Shown here in pieces: positions 1 through 5,158 of a DNA stretch of 5,263 nt. How positions within the stretch are numbered: position 1 is the first letter of the stretch; each line of letters begins with the position of its first letter. Below the pieces are notes generated by a model, which saw only the letters and a list, made by a program, of their open reading frames with translations, ran no database searches and was not told the DNA's origin. Origin of the DNA: Desulfuromusa sp. (GTDB lineage Bacteria; Desulfobacterota; Desulfuromonadia; Desulfuromonadales; Geopsychrobacteraceae); assembly GCA_029934755.1 (NCBI GenBank), contig JAOZLQ010000095.1:3410-8672 (forward strand). Reading direction: 5' to 3'. Made by a program: the position numbers and the translations under genes.

Positions 1-55
1 GTCCTCCACCGATAGGTCCTCCACCGATAGGTCCTCCACCGATAGGTCCTCCACC
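1..55. repeat. 15-bp tandem repeat coding for GGGPI pentapeptides
   Basis: The plus-strand unit gtcctccaccgatag occurs three times without a mismatch (1-15, 16-30, 31-45), followed by a partial fourth copy (46-55). The array continues off the left edge, so the copy number is unknown. Read on the minus strand in the DUF3106-like frame, each unit encodes Gly-Gly-Gly-Pro-Ile. Identity at third codon positions as well points to recent expansion by slippage or unequal recombination, since older protein repeats usually drift at silent sites. Confidence 0.95.
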
Positions 56-565
56 AAAAAAACCTGTAGTTTGATTTGGCATTTGCGGGTGATTCAATGT
101 TGAACTGTCTAGCTTCTGACTAAATTTATGTTTTTGCTGCGGACTTAGTTTTTCCCAACGCGTTTTCAGACGGTTTTTAACCGCCACAGGCAACTTGAGA
201 AAATTATTTCGAACCGCGCGCAACTGTTGTTTTTTTTCAGGTGTGAGCTGTTTAAACTGTACAAAACGACTGCGAACTTGTTGTTTTTGAGTCAGTGTTA
301 GCTTTTGCCATTGTTCCAACCGCTGCTTTGCCTGATTACGCTGTTCTGGCGTCATTGCGATCCACGTGTCAGCACCTTTTTGCAACATCTGCTGTTTTTC
401 AATAGAGAATAAACTCCAGCCATCTGCATGACGTTGTAATATCCGTTGCTGTTGCTGATCTAAAGCAGAAAAATCCCCAGCCCAGAGAGGAACCAGCGTC
501 GTCAAAAGCACCAGCACTGACATAGCAGTCACTCGTCCAAGTTTCAAAATAAATCTATCTGCCAC
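1..565 (-). CDS. DUF3106-like secreted basic protein (partial, runs off left edge)
   Basis: At least 188 residues are visible and the C-terminus lies beyond the window. A GTG start at 565 is preferred because GGAGGG (571-576) sits 5 nt upstream; an in-frame ATG at 580 has no Shine-Dalgarno sequence. Residues 1-29 form a Sec signal peptide (hydrophobic about 13-27, likely cleavage after LWA). Residues 35-150 are Gln/Lys/Arg-rich with repeated short units such as MTPEQR (71-76), LTPEKK (107-112) and LSPQQK (140-145), spaced by aromatic-containing helices. This is the pattern I associate with DUF3106. From residue 171 the protein becomes a GGGPI pentapeptide repeat. The mature part is strongly basic, probably helical and periplasmic or envelope-associated. 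It is the last visible gene of the sigma-factor operon and its start overlaps the upstream stop. Its function is unknown; a periplasmic sensor or regulator of the sigma system is an inference from context. Confidence 0.75.
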   Translation of the reverse strand, partial: MADRFILKLGRVTAMSVLVLLTTLVPLWAGDFSALDQQQQRILQRHADGWSLFSIEKQQMLQKGADTWIAMTPEQRNQAKQRLEQWQKLTLTQKQQVRSRFVQFKQLTPEKKQQLRAVRNNFLKLPVAVKNRLKTRWEKLSPQQKHKFSQKLDSSTLNHPQMPNQTTGFFGGGPIGGGPIGGGPIGGG

Positions 566-785
566 GATTACCCTCCACATTTTGGAGACTGTCCAATTCT
601 GTAGCGTCCATGGATAATAATTCAAGAGGGTCAACCCAACCGACATCATCATCCTCGAATACTCCAAGAAATTCGATCATTTCCAGACTGGGCAACGGTA
701 TTTCGTCTATTTCCTGAGCCCAAACTATTGTCGGAATCAGTATCAACAGGCACAGTGGTATGTTGACCAGAAAGCTCCGAATCAT
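555..785 (-). CDS. Small secreted acidic protein of the sigma-factor operon
   Basis: The product is 76 residues when started at ATG 785. The frame is open up to 842, but the two earlier ATGs (812, 842) lack a Shine-Dalgarno sequence and would put extra residues before a clean signal peptide. From 785 the protein begins MIRSFLVNIPLCL and has a hydrophobic core to about residue 22, with likely cleavage after VWA. The mature part, about 53 residues, is acidic, with the segments LPSLEMIEFLGVFEDDD and VDPLELL. From memory, small proteins of this type (EFLG, then acidic residues, then W-DPLELL) occur beside DUF3619 and DUF3106 genes; I could not check this. It overlaps the upstream gene by 137 nt out of frame, and its stop (TAG, 555-557) overlaps the next start by 11 nt. 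It is probably periplasmic; its function is unknown. Confidence 0.7.
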   Translation of the reverse strand: MIRSFLVNIPLCLLILIPTIVWAQEIDEIPLPSLEMIEFLGVFEDDDVGWVDPLELLSMDATELDSLQNVEGNRGR

Positions 786-1122
786 TTTCCATAACTTCTG
801 AAAGCCATTCATAAAATTCAATATCTTCCGTATAAAAATCAAGGGGTTCTGTGTCAGTCAATATATTAAACTCAACAACACCCTGAAGATCAATCTGAGA
901 ATGTTGAGTGTTCGGCATATTAAATAACATAATCAACAATAGAACAGCGGTCATGGGCAAACCGGCCCAGACAAGCTTCCAAGACTTTTTCGATGTCGCA
1001 GAGTCCAGAGCCCGATATTTTAAACGGCTCAACTTCGACACTGTAGCAGTATCCAGATCATCCAAAGACTGATCTAACACACTACAAATTTTCTTCGTGA
1101 ATTTATCACTTTTATCGTTCAT
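649..1122 (-). CDS. DUF3619-like single-pass membrane protein, putative anti-sigma factor
   Basis: The product is 157 residues from ATG 1122. This ATG overlaps the sigma-factor stop as ATGA (1122-1119); an in-frame TTG at 1128 is less likely. The N-terminal part (1-49) is polar, with the segment LDQSLDDLDTATVSKLSRLK that resembles DUF3619 N-termini. One transmembrane helix spans about 50-69. The remainder is acidic (FYTEDIEFYEWLSEV, 96-110) and would be periplasmic. Topology and position right after an ECF sigma gene suggest an anti-sigma factor. However, the zinc anti-sigma H-C-C motif is absent and the only cysteine is C13, so this role is inferred. Residues 114-157 are translated from DNA that also encodes the next protein in another frame; they are low in complexity and may not be native. 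The family-like part ends near residue 113. Confidence 0.65.
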   Translation of the reverse strand: MNDKSDKFTKKICSVLDQSLDDLDTATVSKLSRLKYRALDSATSKKSWKLVWAGLPMTAVLLLIMLFNMPNTQHSQIDLQGVVEFNILTDTEPLDFYTEDIEFYEWLSEVMENDSELSGQHTTVPVDTDSDNSLGSGNRRNTVAQSGNDRISWSIRG

Positions 1123-1640
1123 AGCCAATGATCTCCAAGTTTTTTTCTTAACCGCTCTGTAGCCCGGAAGTAATGCGTCTTGATCGTTCCTTCAGAACAA
1201 CTCATTGCCAATGCGGCCTCGTTGACACTTAACCCCTCCCATGCCCGTAACAAAAAAACCTGCTGTTGTTTTAAAGAAAGTTTTTTTAATTCCTGTTGTA
1301 AATGATCAAACATCTGTCGATTACCTGTTTCACGCTCAGGGGTCTGCCCCGTTGGATCAGCTAATTGCTCCAAAGGTTCAGCATCTTCCTCCTCAGCACG
1401 ACCGTTCAACCAGATTCGCCAGCGCGAGCGAACTGACTCTTTACGATAGAAATCACGTATTTTGTTTTGCAGTATCCGATAAAAAAGTGCCTTCCATTCT
1501 TCTTCAGGTTTTTCTGCATATTTTTCTACAAATTTACACATTGCATCTTGAACCAAATCCAAAGCATCCTCTTGATTACTACAAGAAAACAACGCCATAC
1601 GATAGGCTTGTCGCTCTATAGATTTAAAAAATTCTTCCAT
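1119..1640 (-). CDS. ECF-type RNA polymerase sigma factor
   Basis: The product is 173 residues, a usual size for an extracytoplasmic-function sigma factor with only regions 2 and 4. Region 2 covers about residues 8-70 (AYRMALF, then EDALDLVQDAMCKFVEKY, then the FYRILQNKIRDFYRK helix that binds core enzyme and the -10 element). A charged linker (80-108) follows. Region 4 covers about 115-168, with LSLKQQQVFLLR and a helix-turn-helix at about 138-162 (LSVNEAALAMSCSEGTIKTH) for -35 recognition. ATG 1640 is the only plausible start but lacks a strong Shine-Dalgarno sequence. The gene heads a four-gene overlapping operon with a membrane protein and two secreted proteins, so it probably responds to an envelope signal. 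I found no recognisable sigma-70 or GGAAC-type promoter upstream, so autoregulation cannot be judged. Confidence 0.9.
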   Translation of the reverse strand: MEEFFKSIERQAYRMALFSCSNQEDALDLVQDAMCKFVEKYAEKPEEEWKALFYRILQNKIRDFYRKESVRSRWRIWLNGRAEEEDAEPLEQLADPTGQTPERETGNRQMFDHLQQELKKLSLKQQQVFLLRAWEGLSVNEAALAMSCSEGTIKTHYFRATERLRKKLGDHWL

Positions 1641-1783
1641 TAGATTTAAATCGTTTACCCTGCTTAGTGTATAAAAAACATCAGCATCAATATTATCAGT
1701 TTATTTTTTCAATGCTGCTTATACATTTAATATTTAAAACTGACTTACAGTATGTAGAACGCACGAACTGCAAAACAGTTGAC

Positions 1784-1820
1784 AAAAAAAATAGGTTGCC
1801 CATTTGGACAACCTATTTTT
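1784..1820 (-). terminator. Rho-independent terminator of dfx
   Basis: A perfect 12-bp stem (1787-1798 with 1809-1820) encloses a 10-nt loop. On the minus strand it is followed by a run of eight U (complement of A 1784-1791). It lies 20 nt past the dfx stop codon and should insulate the sigma-factor operon downstream on the same strand. Because of the T-run at 1816-1820 it could also work weakly on the plus strand, but no plus-strand gene ends here. Confidence 0.88.
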
Positions 1821-1840
1821 CAACTTTCTAAGGATACAGA

Positions 1841-2221
1841 TCAAGCTTTCGCTGTCCATAGCCCATGCAGATTACAATATGCCCGAGCCGTCACATTTGC
1901 AGTAGTGACATTAAAAGTTGCCTCAGCAGGTTCACCCGCCTGCAAATACTGACGATAAACCTTGTCGTTTACTAAAATTTCAATCCACTCGATATAGTGA
2001 GCTTTTTCCATCGGATGGGCAACATCACCAACCTTAACGGTGATACTGGTATCACCCATTTCAATCACGGGGACATGTTTTTCTGTTGCGGCATCCGTAG
2101 TGTTTTCAATCATGCGTTCCATATTTTTACCACAGCAGATTAGTGCACCAGCACCACTGTGAGTCACTTCAACAATACTTCCACAAATTTCACATTTGTA
2201 AATTTCCAGACGTTTAGCCAT
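1841..2221 (-). CDS. dfx: Desulfoferrodoxin (class I superoxide reductase)
   Basis: The product is 126 residues, matching the size of two-iron-centre superoxide reductases. These reduce superoxide to hydrogen peroxide in the cytoplasm without making oxygen, using electrons usually supplied by rubredoxin. The N-terminal desulforedoxin-like domain has C10, C13, C29 and C30 for the Fe(Cys)4 centre. The C-terminal domain has the Fe(His)4Cys active-site ligands H49, H69, H75, C116 and H119, with E47 and K48 in the EKHVPV loop. All fall at the positions known from Desulfovibrio desulfoferrodoxin, so the enzyme should be functional. The start is supported by AGGAG (2231-2235), 9 nt upstream. The gene is monocistronic: its own terminator follows, and the 6S RNA gene diverges from it. 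It is diagnostic of an anaerobe coping with oxygen exposure. Confidence 0.97.
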   Translation of the reverse strand: MAKRLEIYKCEICGSIVEVTHSGAGALICCGKNMERMIENTTDAATEKHVPVIEMGDTSITVKVGDVAHPMEKAHYIEWIEILVNDKVYRQYLQAGEPAEATFNVTTANVTARAYCNLHGLWTAKA

Positions 2222-2250
2222 TATTTATTTCTCCTGTTTTTTTGTGTTAG

Positions 2251-2305
2251 TGATCAGTTTTTGATCATACTTATAGATTACCTATTGAGTAATAATAACA
2301 TTATT
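2251..2305 (-). promoter_or_regulatory. Possible dfx promoter and operator region
   Basis: Two copies of the palindrome TGATCA (2251-2256 and 2262-2267) are centred 11 bp apart, about one helical turn. Further upstream of dfx is a perfect AT-rich inverted repeat, AATAAT-AAC-ATTATT (2291-2305). Candidate minus-strand -10 elements are TATGAT (2264-2269) and TATAAG (2270-2275), but no good -35 accompanies either. With either one, the AT-rich palindrome would lie over or next to the -35 and the TGATCA pair near the -10 and transcription start. The palindrome recalls Fur/PerR-type sites, but its 6-3-6 spacing does not match their consensus. The regulator is unknown. Confidence 0.35.
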
Positions 2306-2346
2306 TTCCATAATTTCAAGAGCTGATATCATTTACAATATTTTTA

Positions 2347-2375
2347 CTGACCCTGACCAAAAAATTTCATATAAT
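2347..2375 (+). promoter_or_regulatory. Sigma-70-type promoter of the 6S RNA gene
   Basis: A perfect -10 box TATAAT (2370-2375) is preceded, after 17 bp, by CTGACC (2347-2352), a 4-of-6 match to TTGACA. Initiation would be expected at about 2381-2384, some 15 nt before the closing helix of the RNA. It is the best housekeeping promoter in the window, as expected for an abundant small RNA. Confidence 0.75.
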
Positions 2376-2393
2376 ACTTATGTGTACTAAAAA

Positions 2394-2577
2394 CAACTCT
2401 CTGCCCTTCAGGTGAGGCCAGAACGTCCACTCGGAATAGCAAAACCTTCGGGTTCGTCTCAGGAAACCGGTGTGCCAGCCCGCAACAAAGCGGGACGCCT
2501 AATGGATTTACAGATGATCCCACCTCATTGTCACTCGATGTGAGTCCAATGACCCACGGGAGTGGTGGAGAGCAGAT
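2394..2577 (+). ncRNA. ssrS: 6S RNA
   Basis: 6S RNA binds sigma-70 RNA polymerase holoenzyme by mimicking an open promoter and damps housekeeping transcription when nutrients run out. No protein frame explains this stretch, but it folds as 6S RNA does. A 9-bp closing helix pairs 2397-2405 with 2564-2572. AACC-UUCG-GGUU (2443-2454) lies where Escherichia coli 6S has its bubble-side hairpin. An apical hairpin pairs GGUGU (2469-2473) with ACGCC (2495-2499), enclosing CCCGC/GCGGG (2479-2494) and followed by UAA, much like the E. coli GGUGAGC...AAGCCUUAA segment. A further hairpin (2525-2530 with 2547-2552) follows CACC, as in E. coli. The length of about 185 nt, promoter and terminator also fit. 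The identification rests on recalled structure and short sequence matches, and the exact ends are uncertain. I considered and rejected a cobalamin riboswitch. Confidence 0.8.
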
Positions 2578-2582
2578 AAACT

Positions 2583-2620
2583 AAAAGAGTCCGGCAAAAA
2601 GCTGGGCTCTTTTCATTTTT
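2583..2620 (+). terminator. Rho-independent terminator after the 6S RNA
   Basis: A continuous 13-bp stem (2583-2595 with 2601-2613, including two G-U pairs) has an AAAAA loop and ends in a T-rich tail to 2620. It starts about 10 nt after the RNA's closing helix and separates the small RNA from the downstream protein operon, which then needs its own promoter or read-through. Confidence 0.92.
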
Positions 2621-2653
2621 AAATCTTAAACTATAGCGAGGAGTCGTTTTACT

Positions 2654-2707
2654 GTGTTAGATTTCGTTTTTGATGATTTTCATTTATTCTATGGAGAAAA
2701 AATTTGA
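2654..2707 (+). CDS. Possible 17-codon leader peptide upstream of the TraB-family gene
   Basis: The frame starts at GTG 2654, with GAGGAG (2638-2643) 10 nt upstream, and encodes MLDFVFDDFHLFYGEKI. Its stop TGA (2705-2707) overlaps the TTG start of the next gene (2704-2706) as TTGA, the arrangement seen in translational coupling. The peptide is rich in Phe and Asp but has no run of one amino acid as in classical attenuators. The strong Shine-Dalgarno sequence has no other start to serve. It could be chance; there is no direct evidence of translation. Confidence 0.35.
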   Translation: MLDFVFDDFHLFYGEKI

Positions 2708-3888
2708 CTGCATCCCCGACAACCAGCGGCAATTATACTTGTTTGCGGGTTGATGATAAAGAGATCATTCTCGTTGGTACCGCCCACATTTCACAAGATT
2801 CCGTTGATACAGTTATCCGTACTATTGACGAAGTTATTCCTGATACCGTATGTGTCGAGTTAGATAATCAGCGCTATCAATCCTTAATCAATAAGAAAGG
2901 ATGGGAATCTCTCAATCTTAAAGAACTGATCAAAAAGAAACAGGTGCCTTTTCTACTGACTAATCTAGCACTTTCATCTTACCAGAAACGGATGGGTCTA
3001 CATACCGGAGTTAAACCTGGGGCTGAGTTGGCAGCGGCAGCCCAAACGGCAGAAGAACGTGGAATGGAAGTTGAACTGATCGATCGGAATATTCGAACCA
3101 CCCTCCTCCGAGTCTGGCGTAAAACAGGTCTCTGGAACAAGATGAAAGTCGTAGCATCACTTTTCGGCAGTTTGTTTGAAAAACAGGAATTAAACGAAGA
3201 GGAACTTGCTAAGTTACGTGAAAGCGATACCCTGTCGAGCATGCTTGATGAGATGGGAAAACTACTCCCCTCGGTCAAACAGATCCTGGTTGATGAACGC
3301 GATACCTACATGGCATATCATATTCGTAACGCCCCAGGAGAAAAAGTCCTTGCTGTTGTCGGTGCTGCACACCTCCCTGGAATTATCCAACTGTTGCAAG
3401 GGGATGAAATCAGCCCGGAAACTATTGCGGAGATATCCATCGTCACTCCGAAAACAACTTTCTCAAAAATGATTCCCTGGTTAATCCCGGGGATTGTAAT
3501 CGCATTATTTATCGGTGGATTTTTCTTCGGCAATCGGGATCAATTAGCCAATGCAGCCACCGCTTGGATTCTAGCTAATGGACTTTTTTCAGCACTTGGA
3601 GCGCTTCTGGCTCTTGGACATCCGCTCACAATTCTCAGTGCTTTTGTTGCTGCACCACTAACCTCACTCAACCCGACTATCGGTGCCGGGTTTGTCACAG
3701 GACTAGTACAATCTTTTGTTGCGGCACCAACTGTTCACGATATGGAACATGTTGGTGACGATTTAACAACATTCAAGGGTTGGTGGCAAAACCGACTAGC
3801 TAGAGTCCTGTTGGTTTTTCTCTTTTCCTCCATCGGTTCATCCATCGGCACCTTTGTTGCTCTGGGTTGGTTGAAAGATTTATTATAA
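2704..3888 (+). CDS. TraB/PrgY family membrane protein
   Basis: The product is 394 residues. The N-terminal TraB domain (about 15-235), related to the TIKI/GumN metalloprotease-like fold, carries GTAHIS (25-30), VELD (51-54) with R57, an ER-type segment LVDERD (195-200) and GAAH (220-223). These conserved His/Glu-containing motifs are thought to form the active site. The C-terminal third is hydrophobic, with about four helices (roughly 258-276, 283-305, 308-342 possibly as two, 367-390), so the protein is inner-membrane anchored. PrgY in Enterococcus limits pheromone activity; the role of the bacterial and archaeal long forms is unknown. The start is TTG 2704 with GGAG 7 nt upstream. An in-frame stop at 2674-2676 leaves no ATG or GTG alternative nearby. 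First of four close genes, with a rhomboid protease 24 nt downstream. Confidence 0.88.
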   Translation: MTASPTTSGNYTCLRVDDKEIILVGTAHISQDSVDTVIRTIDEVIPDTVCVELDNQRYQSLINKKGWESLNLKELIKKKQVPFLLTNLALSSYQKRMGLHTGVKPGAELAAAAQTAEERGMEVELIDRNIRTTLLRVWRKTGLWNKMKVVASLFGSLFEKQELNEEELAKLRESDTLSSMLDEMGKLLPSVKQILVDERDTYMAYHIRNAPGEKVLAVVGAAHLPGIIQLLQGDEISPETIAEISIVTPKTTFSKMIPWLIPGIVIALFIGGFFFGNRDQLANAATAWILANGLFSALGALLALGHPLTILSAFVAAPLTSLNPTIGAGFVTGLVQSFVAAPTVHDMEHVGDDLTTFKGWWQNRLARVLLVFLFSSIGSSIGTFVALGWLKDLL

Positions 3889-3912
3889 TTATTCCATAGC
3901 AGGAGCTTCATT

Positions 3913-4650
3913 TTGAACGCCCGATATCAACGCCAGAAGTTTTTTCTCCAAAATTCACTGCGCGGCAGTTCCCTGGTTCAAACACTCATTTATGCCAATC
4001 TAGCTCTTTTCACCCTGATGGTTCTTCACGGTACCATTCTCGGACTAGGTATGCAGGCCATTATGAATCCACCACCTCGCCTCATGGTTCACTGGGGAGG
4101 TCAATTTTGGCCATACGTTCTGCAACATTCTGAATGGTGGCGTTGCATTACTTATGCATTTACCCACGGAGGGCTGATCCATCTGGGCTTCAACATGGTT
4201 GTCCTCTATCAGGTCGGACCATTACTGGAAGCAGAAATCGGTTGGACTCGGTTGCTAACTGTTTACACCTCCAGTGCTGTTTTAGCTACCGTTGCGGGAC
4301 TATTTTGGCATCCAGATTCAGTAGTTGTTGGTGCTTCTGGAGCAATCTTTGGTTTGATTGGATTTTCAATCAGCTTTTACCATCGTGTCGGTGGTAATAT
4401 TGGCATTCAACGCCGCAATTTCATGTTTCAGTGGGCATTGATGGCTTTTATCTTCGGATTTGTTGTTGGCGCTGATAATGCCGCACACCTTGGTGGTGCA
4501 ATTGCTGGGGCGGCACTCGGTTGGATTATGCCGGCCAGTGTTCGTGACCAACGTAAAACTGATAAACTGTTTAAAGGGATTGCTATTTTTTGCACTCTGA
4601 TAACCATTATCAGCATTATTTTTATCCCTATTTCCTGGGTCATTAGCTAA
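3913..4650 (+). CDS. Rhomboid family intramembrane serine protease
   Basis: The product is 245 residues with six or more membrane helices. Rhomboids cleave transmembrane segments of other membrane proteins with a Ser-His dyad inside the bilayer. The nucleophile is S142 in GASGAIFG (140-147) and the base is H192 in DNAAHLGG (188-195). H90 and N94 give the HxxxN motif of the second core helix, which forms the oxyanion hole. WWRCITYAFTH (75-85) is the usual WR-to-helix-2 entry. All catalytic residues are present, so activity is expected. The start is TTG 3913: AGGAG (3901-3905) lies 7 nt upstream, no other start exists after the preceding in-frame stop, and the next ATG (residue 37) would remove the first helix. 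It lies 10 nt before ybaK, probably in the same transcript. The substrate is unknown; the neighbouring TraB-family protein is only a guess. Confidence 0.95.
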   Translation: MNARYQRQKFFLQNSLRGSSLVQTLIYANLALFTLMVLHGTILGLGMQAIMNPPPRLMVHWGGQFWPYVLQHSEWWRCITYAFTHGGLIHLGFNMVVLYQVGPLLEAEIGWTRLLTVYTSSAVLATVAGLFWHPDSVVVGASGAIFGLIGFSISFYHRVGGNIGIQRRNFMFQWALMAFIFGFVVGADNAAHLGGAIAGAALGWIMPASVRDQRKTDKLFKGIAIFCTLITIISIIFIPISWVIS

Positions 4651-4660
4651 AGGTATTTCT

Positions 4661-5143
4661 ATGGCAAGAGACAAAGTCCCGGCAACTCCAGCCGTCAGAT
4701 TACTGAAACAGCATAAAATAAAATTCATCCCCAGAACGTATAAATATGAGGGAAAAGGAGGGACTCGAACAAGTGCTCGGGAATTGCAAGTTGATGAGCA
4801 TGAAGTGATCAAGACTCTGGTAATGGAAGATGAGCAGCAACGTCCACTTATCATCCTGATGCACGGAGATTGCGAGGTATCCCTGAAACACTTAGCTCGG
4901 CAGCTAAAGGTGAAGAAAATTTCCCCTTGCACAGTAGATAAAGCCGATGCCTTGACTGGTTATCAAACTGGTGGAATTTCACCCTTCGGGACCCGTCAAT
5001 CCCTACCTGTCTATATGGAAGAAACGATAGGTAAACTTGATAGAATAATTATTAATGGTGGCCGGCGCGGACTACTGGTCGAATTAAACCCAAAGGATCT
5101 AGTCAACATATTGAATCCGACATCTGTTTCTGTCGCCATCTGA
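4661..5143 (+). CDS. ybaK: Cys-tRNA(Pro)/Cys-tRNA(Cys) deacylase YbaK
   Basis: The product is 160 residues, the normal length of a free-standing YbaK/EbsC-type trans-editing protein. These enzymes hydrolyse Cys-tRNA(Pro) made in error by prolyl-tRNA synthetase, protecting the proteome from Cys-for-Pro substitution in the cytoplasm. The hallmark segments are the N-terminal TPAVRLLKQHKI (9-20), HEVIKTLVMED (47-57) with the conserved catalytic-site lysine K51, and GGISPFG (104-110) forming the substrate pocket. The ATG is preceded by a modest AAAGGT Shine-Dalgarno sequence. The gene sits between the rhomboid gene (10 nt before) and the Sir2-family gene (15 nt after), consistent with an operon. 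Confidence 0.95.
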   Translation: MARDKVPATPAVRLLKQHKIKFIPRTYKYEGKGGTRTSARELQVDEHEVIKTLVMEDEQQRPLIILMHGDCEVSLKHLARQLKVKKISPCTVDKADALTGYQTGGISPFGTRQSLPVYMEETIGKLDRIIINGGRRGLLVELNPKDLVNILNPTSVSVAI

Positions 5144-5158
5144 ATTTGGAGACAAAAT

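Noticed and set aside
1..55. CRISPR-like short repeats
   Set aside because: The units are directly adjacent with no spacers and stay in frame with a protein gene.
1241..1621. Plus-strand open frame of 126 codons
   Set aside because: It lies wholly antisense to the well-supported sigma-factor gene and its translation shows no recognisable domain.
1682..1717. Inverted repeat CAGCAT...ATGCTG upstream of the sigma factor
   Set aside because: Only 6 bp with a 24-nt gap, and no promoter elements could be aligned to it; likely chance.
2354..2375. Second CTGACC (2353-2358) as an alternative -35 for the 6S promoter
   Set aside because: It is only 11 bp from the TATAAT, too close for sigma-70 recognition; the copy at 2347-2352 has the optimal 17-bp spacing.
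2461..2580. Cobalamin-riboswitch-like string (GGAAaccGGTG followed by CCCGC)
   Set aside because: The conserved B12-box (AGCCAGGAGACC-type) is missing, the downstream gene has no link to cobalamin, and the promoter, fold and own terminator fit a stand-alone 6S RNA better.
4366..4932. Minus-strand open frame of 188 codons
   Set aside because: It is antisense to the ends of the rhomboid and ybaK genes, both with intact catalytic motifs, and its translation is Cys/Ser-rich without a domain.
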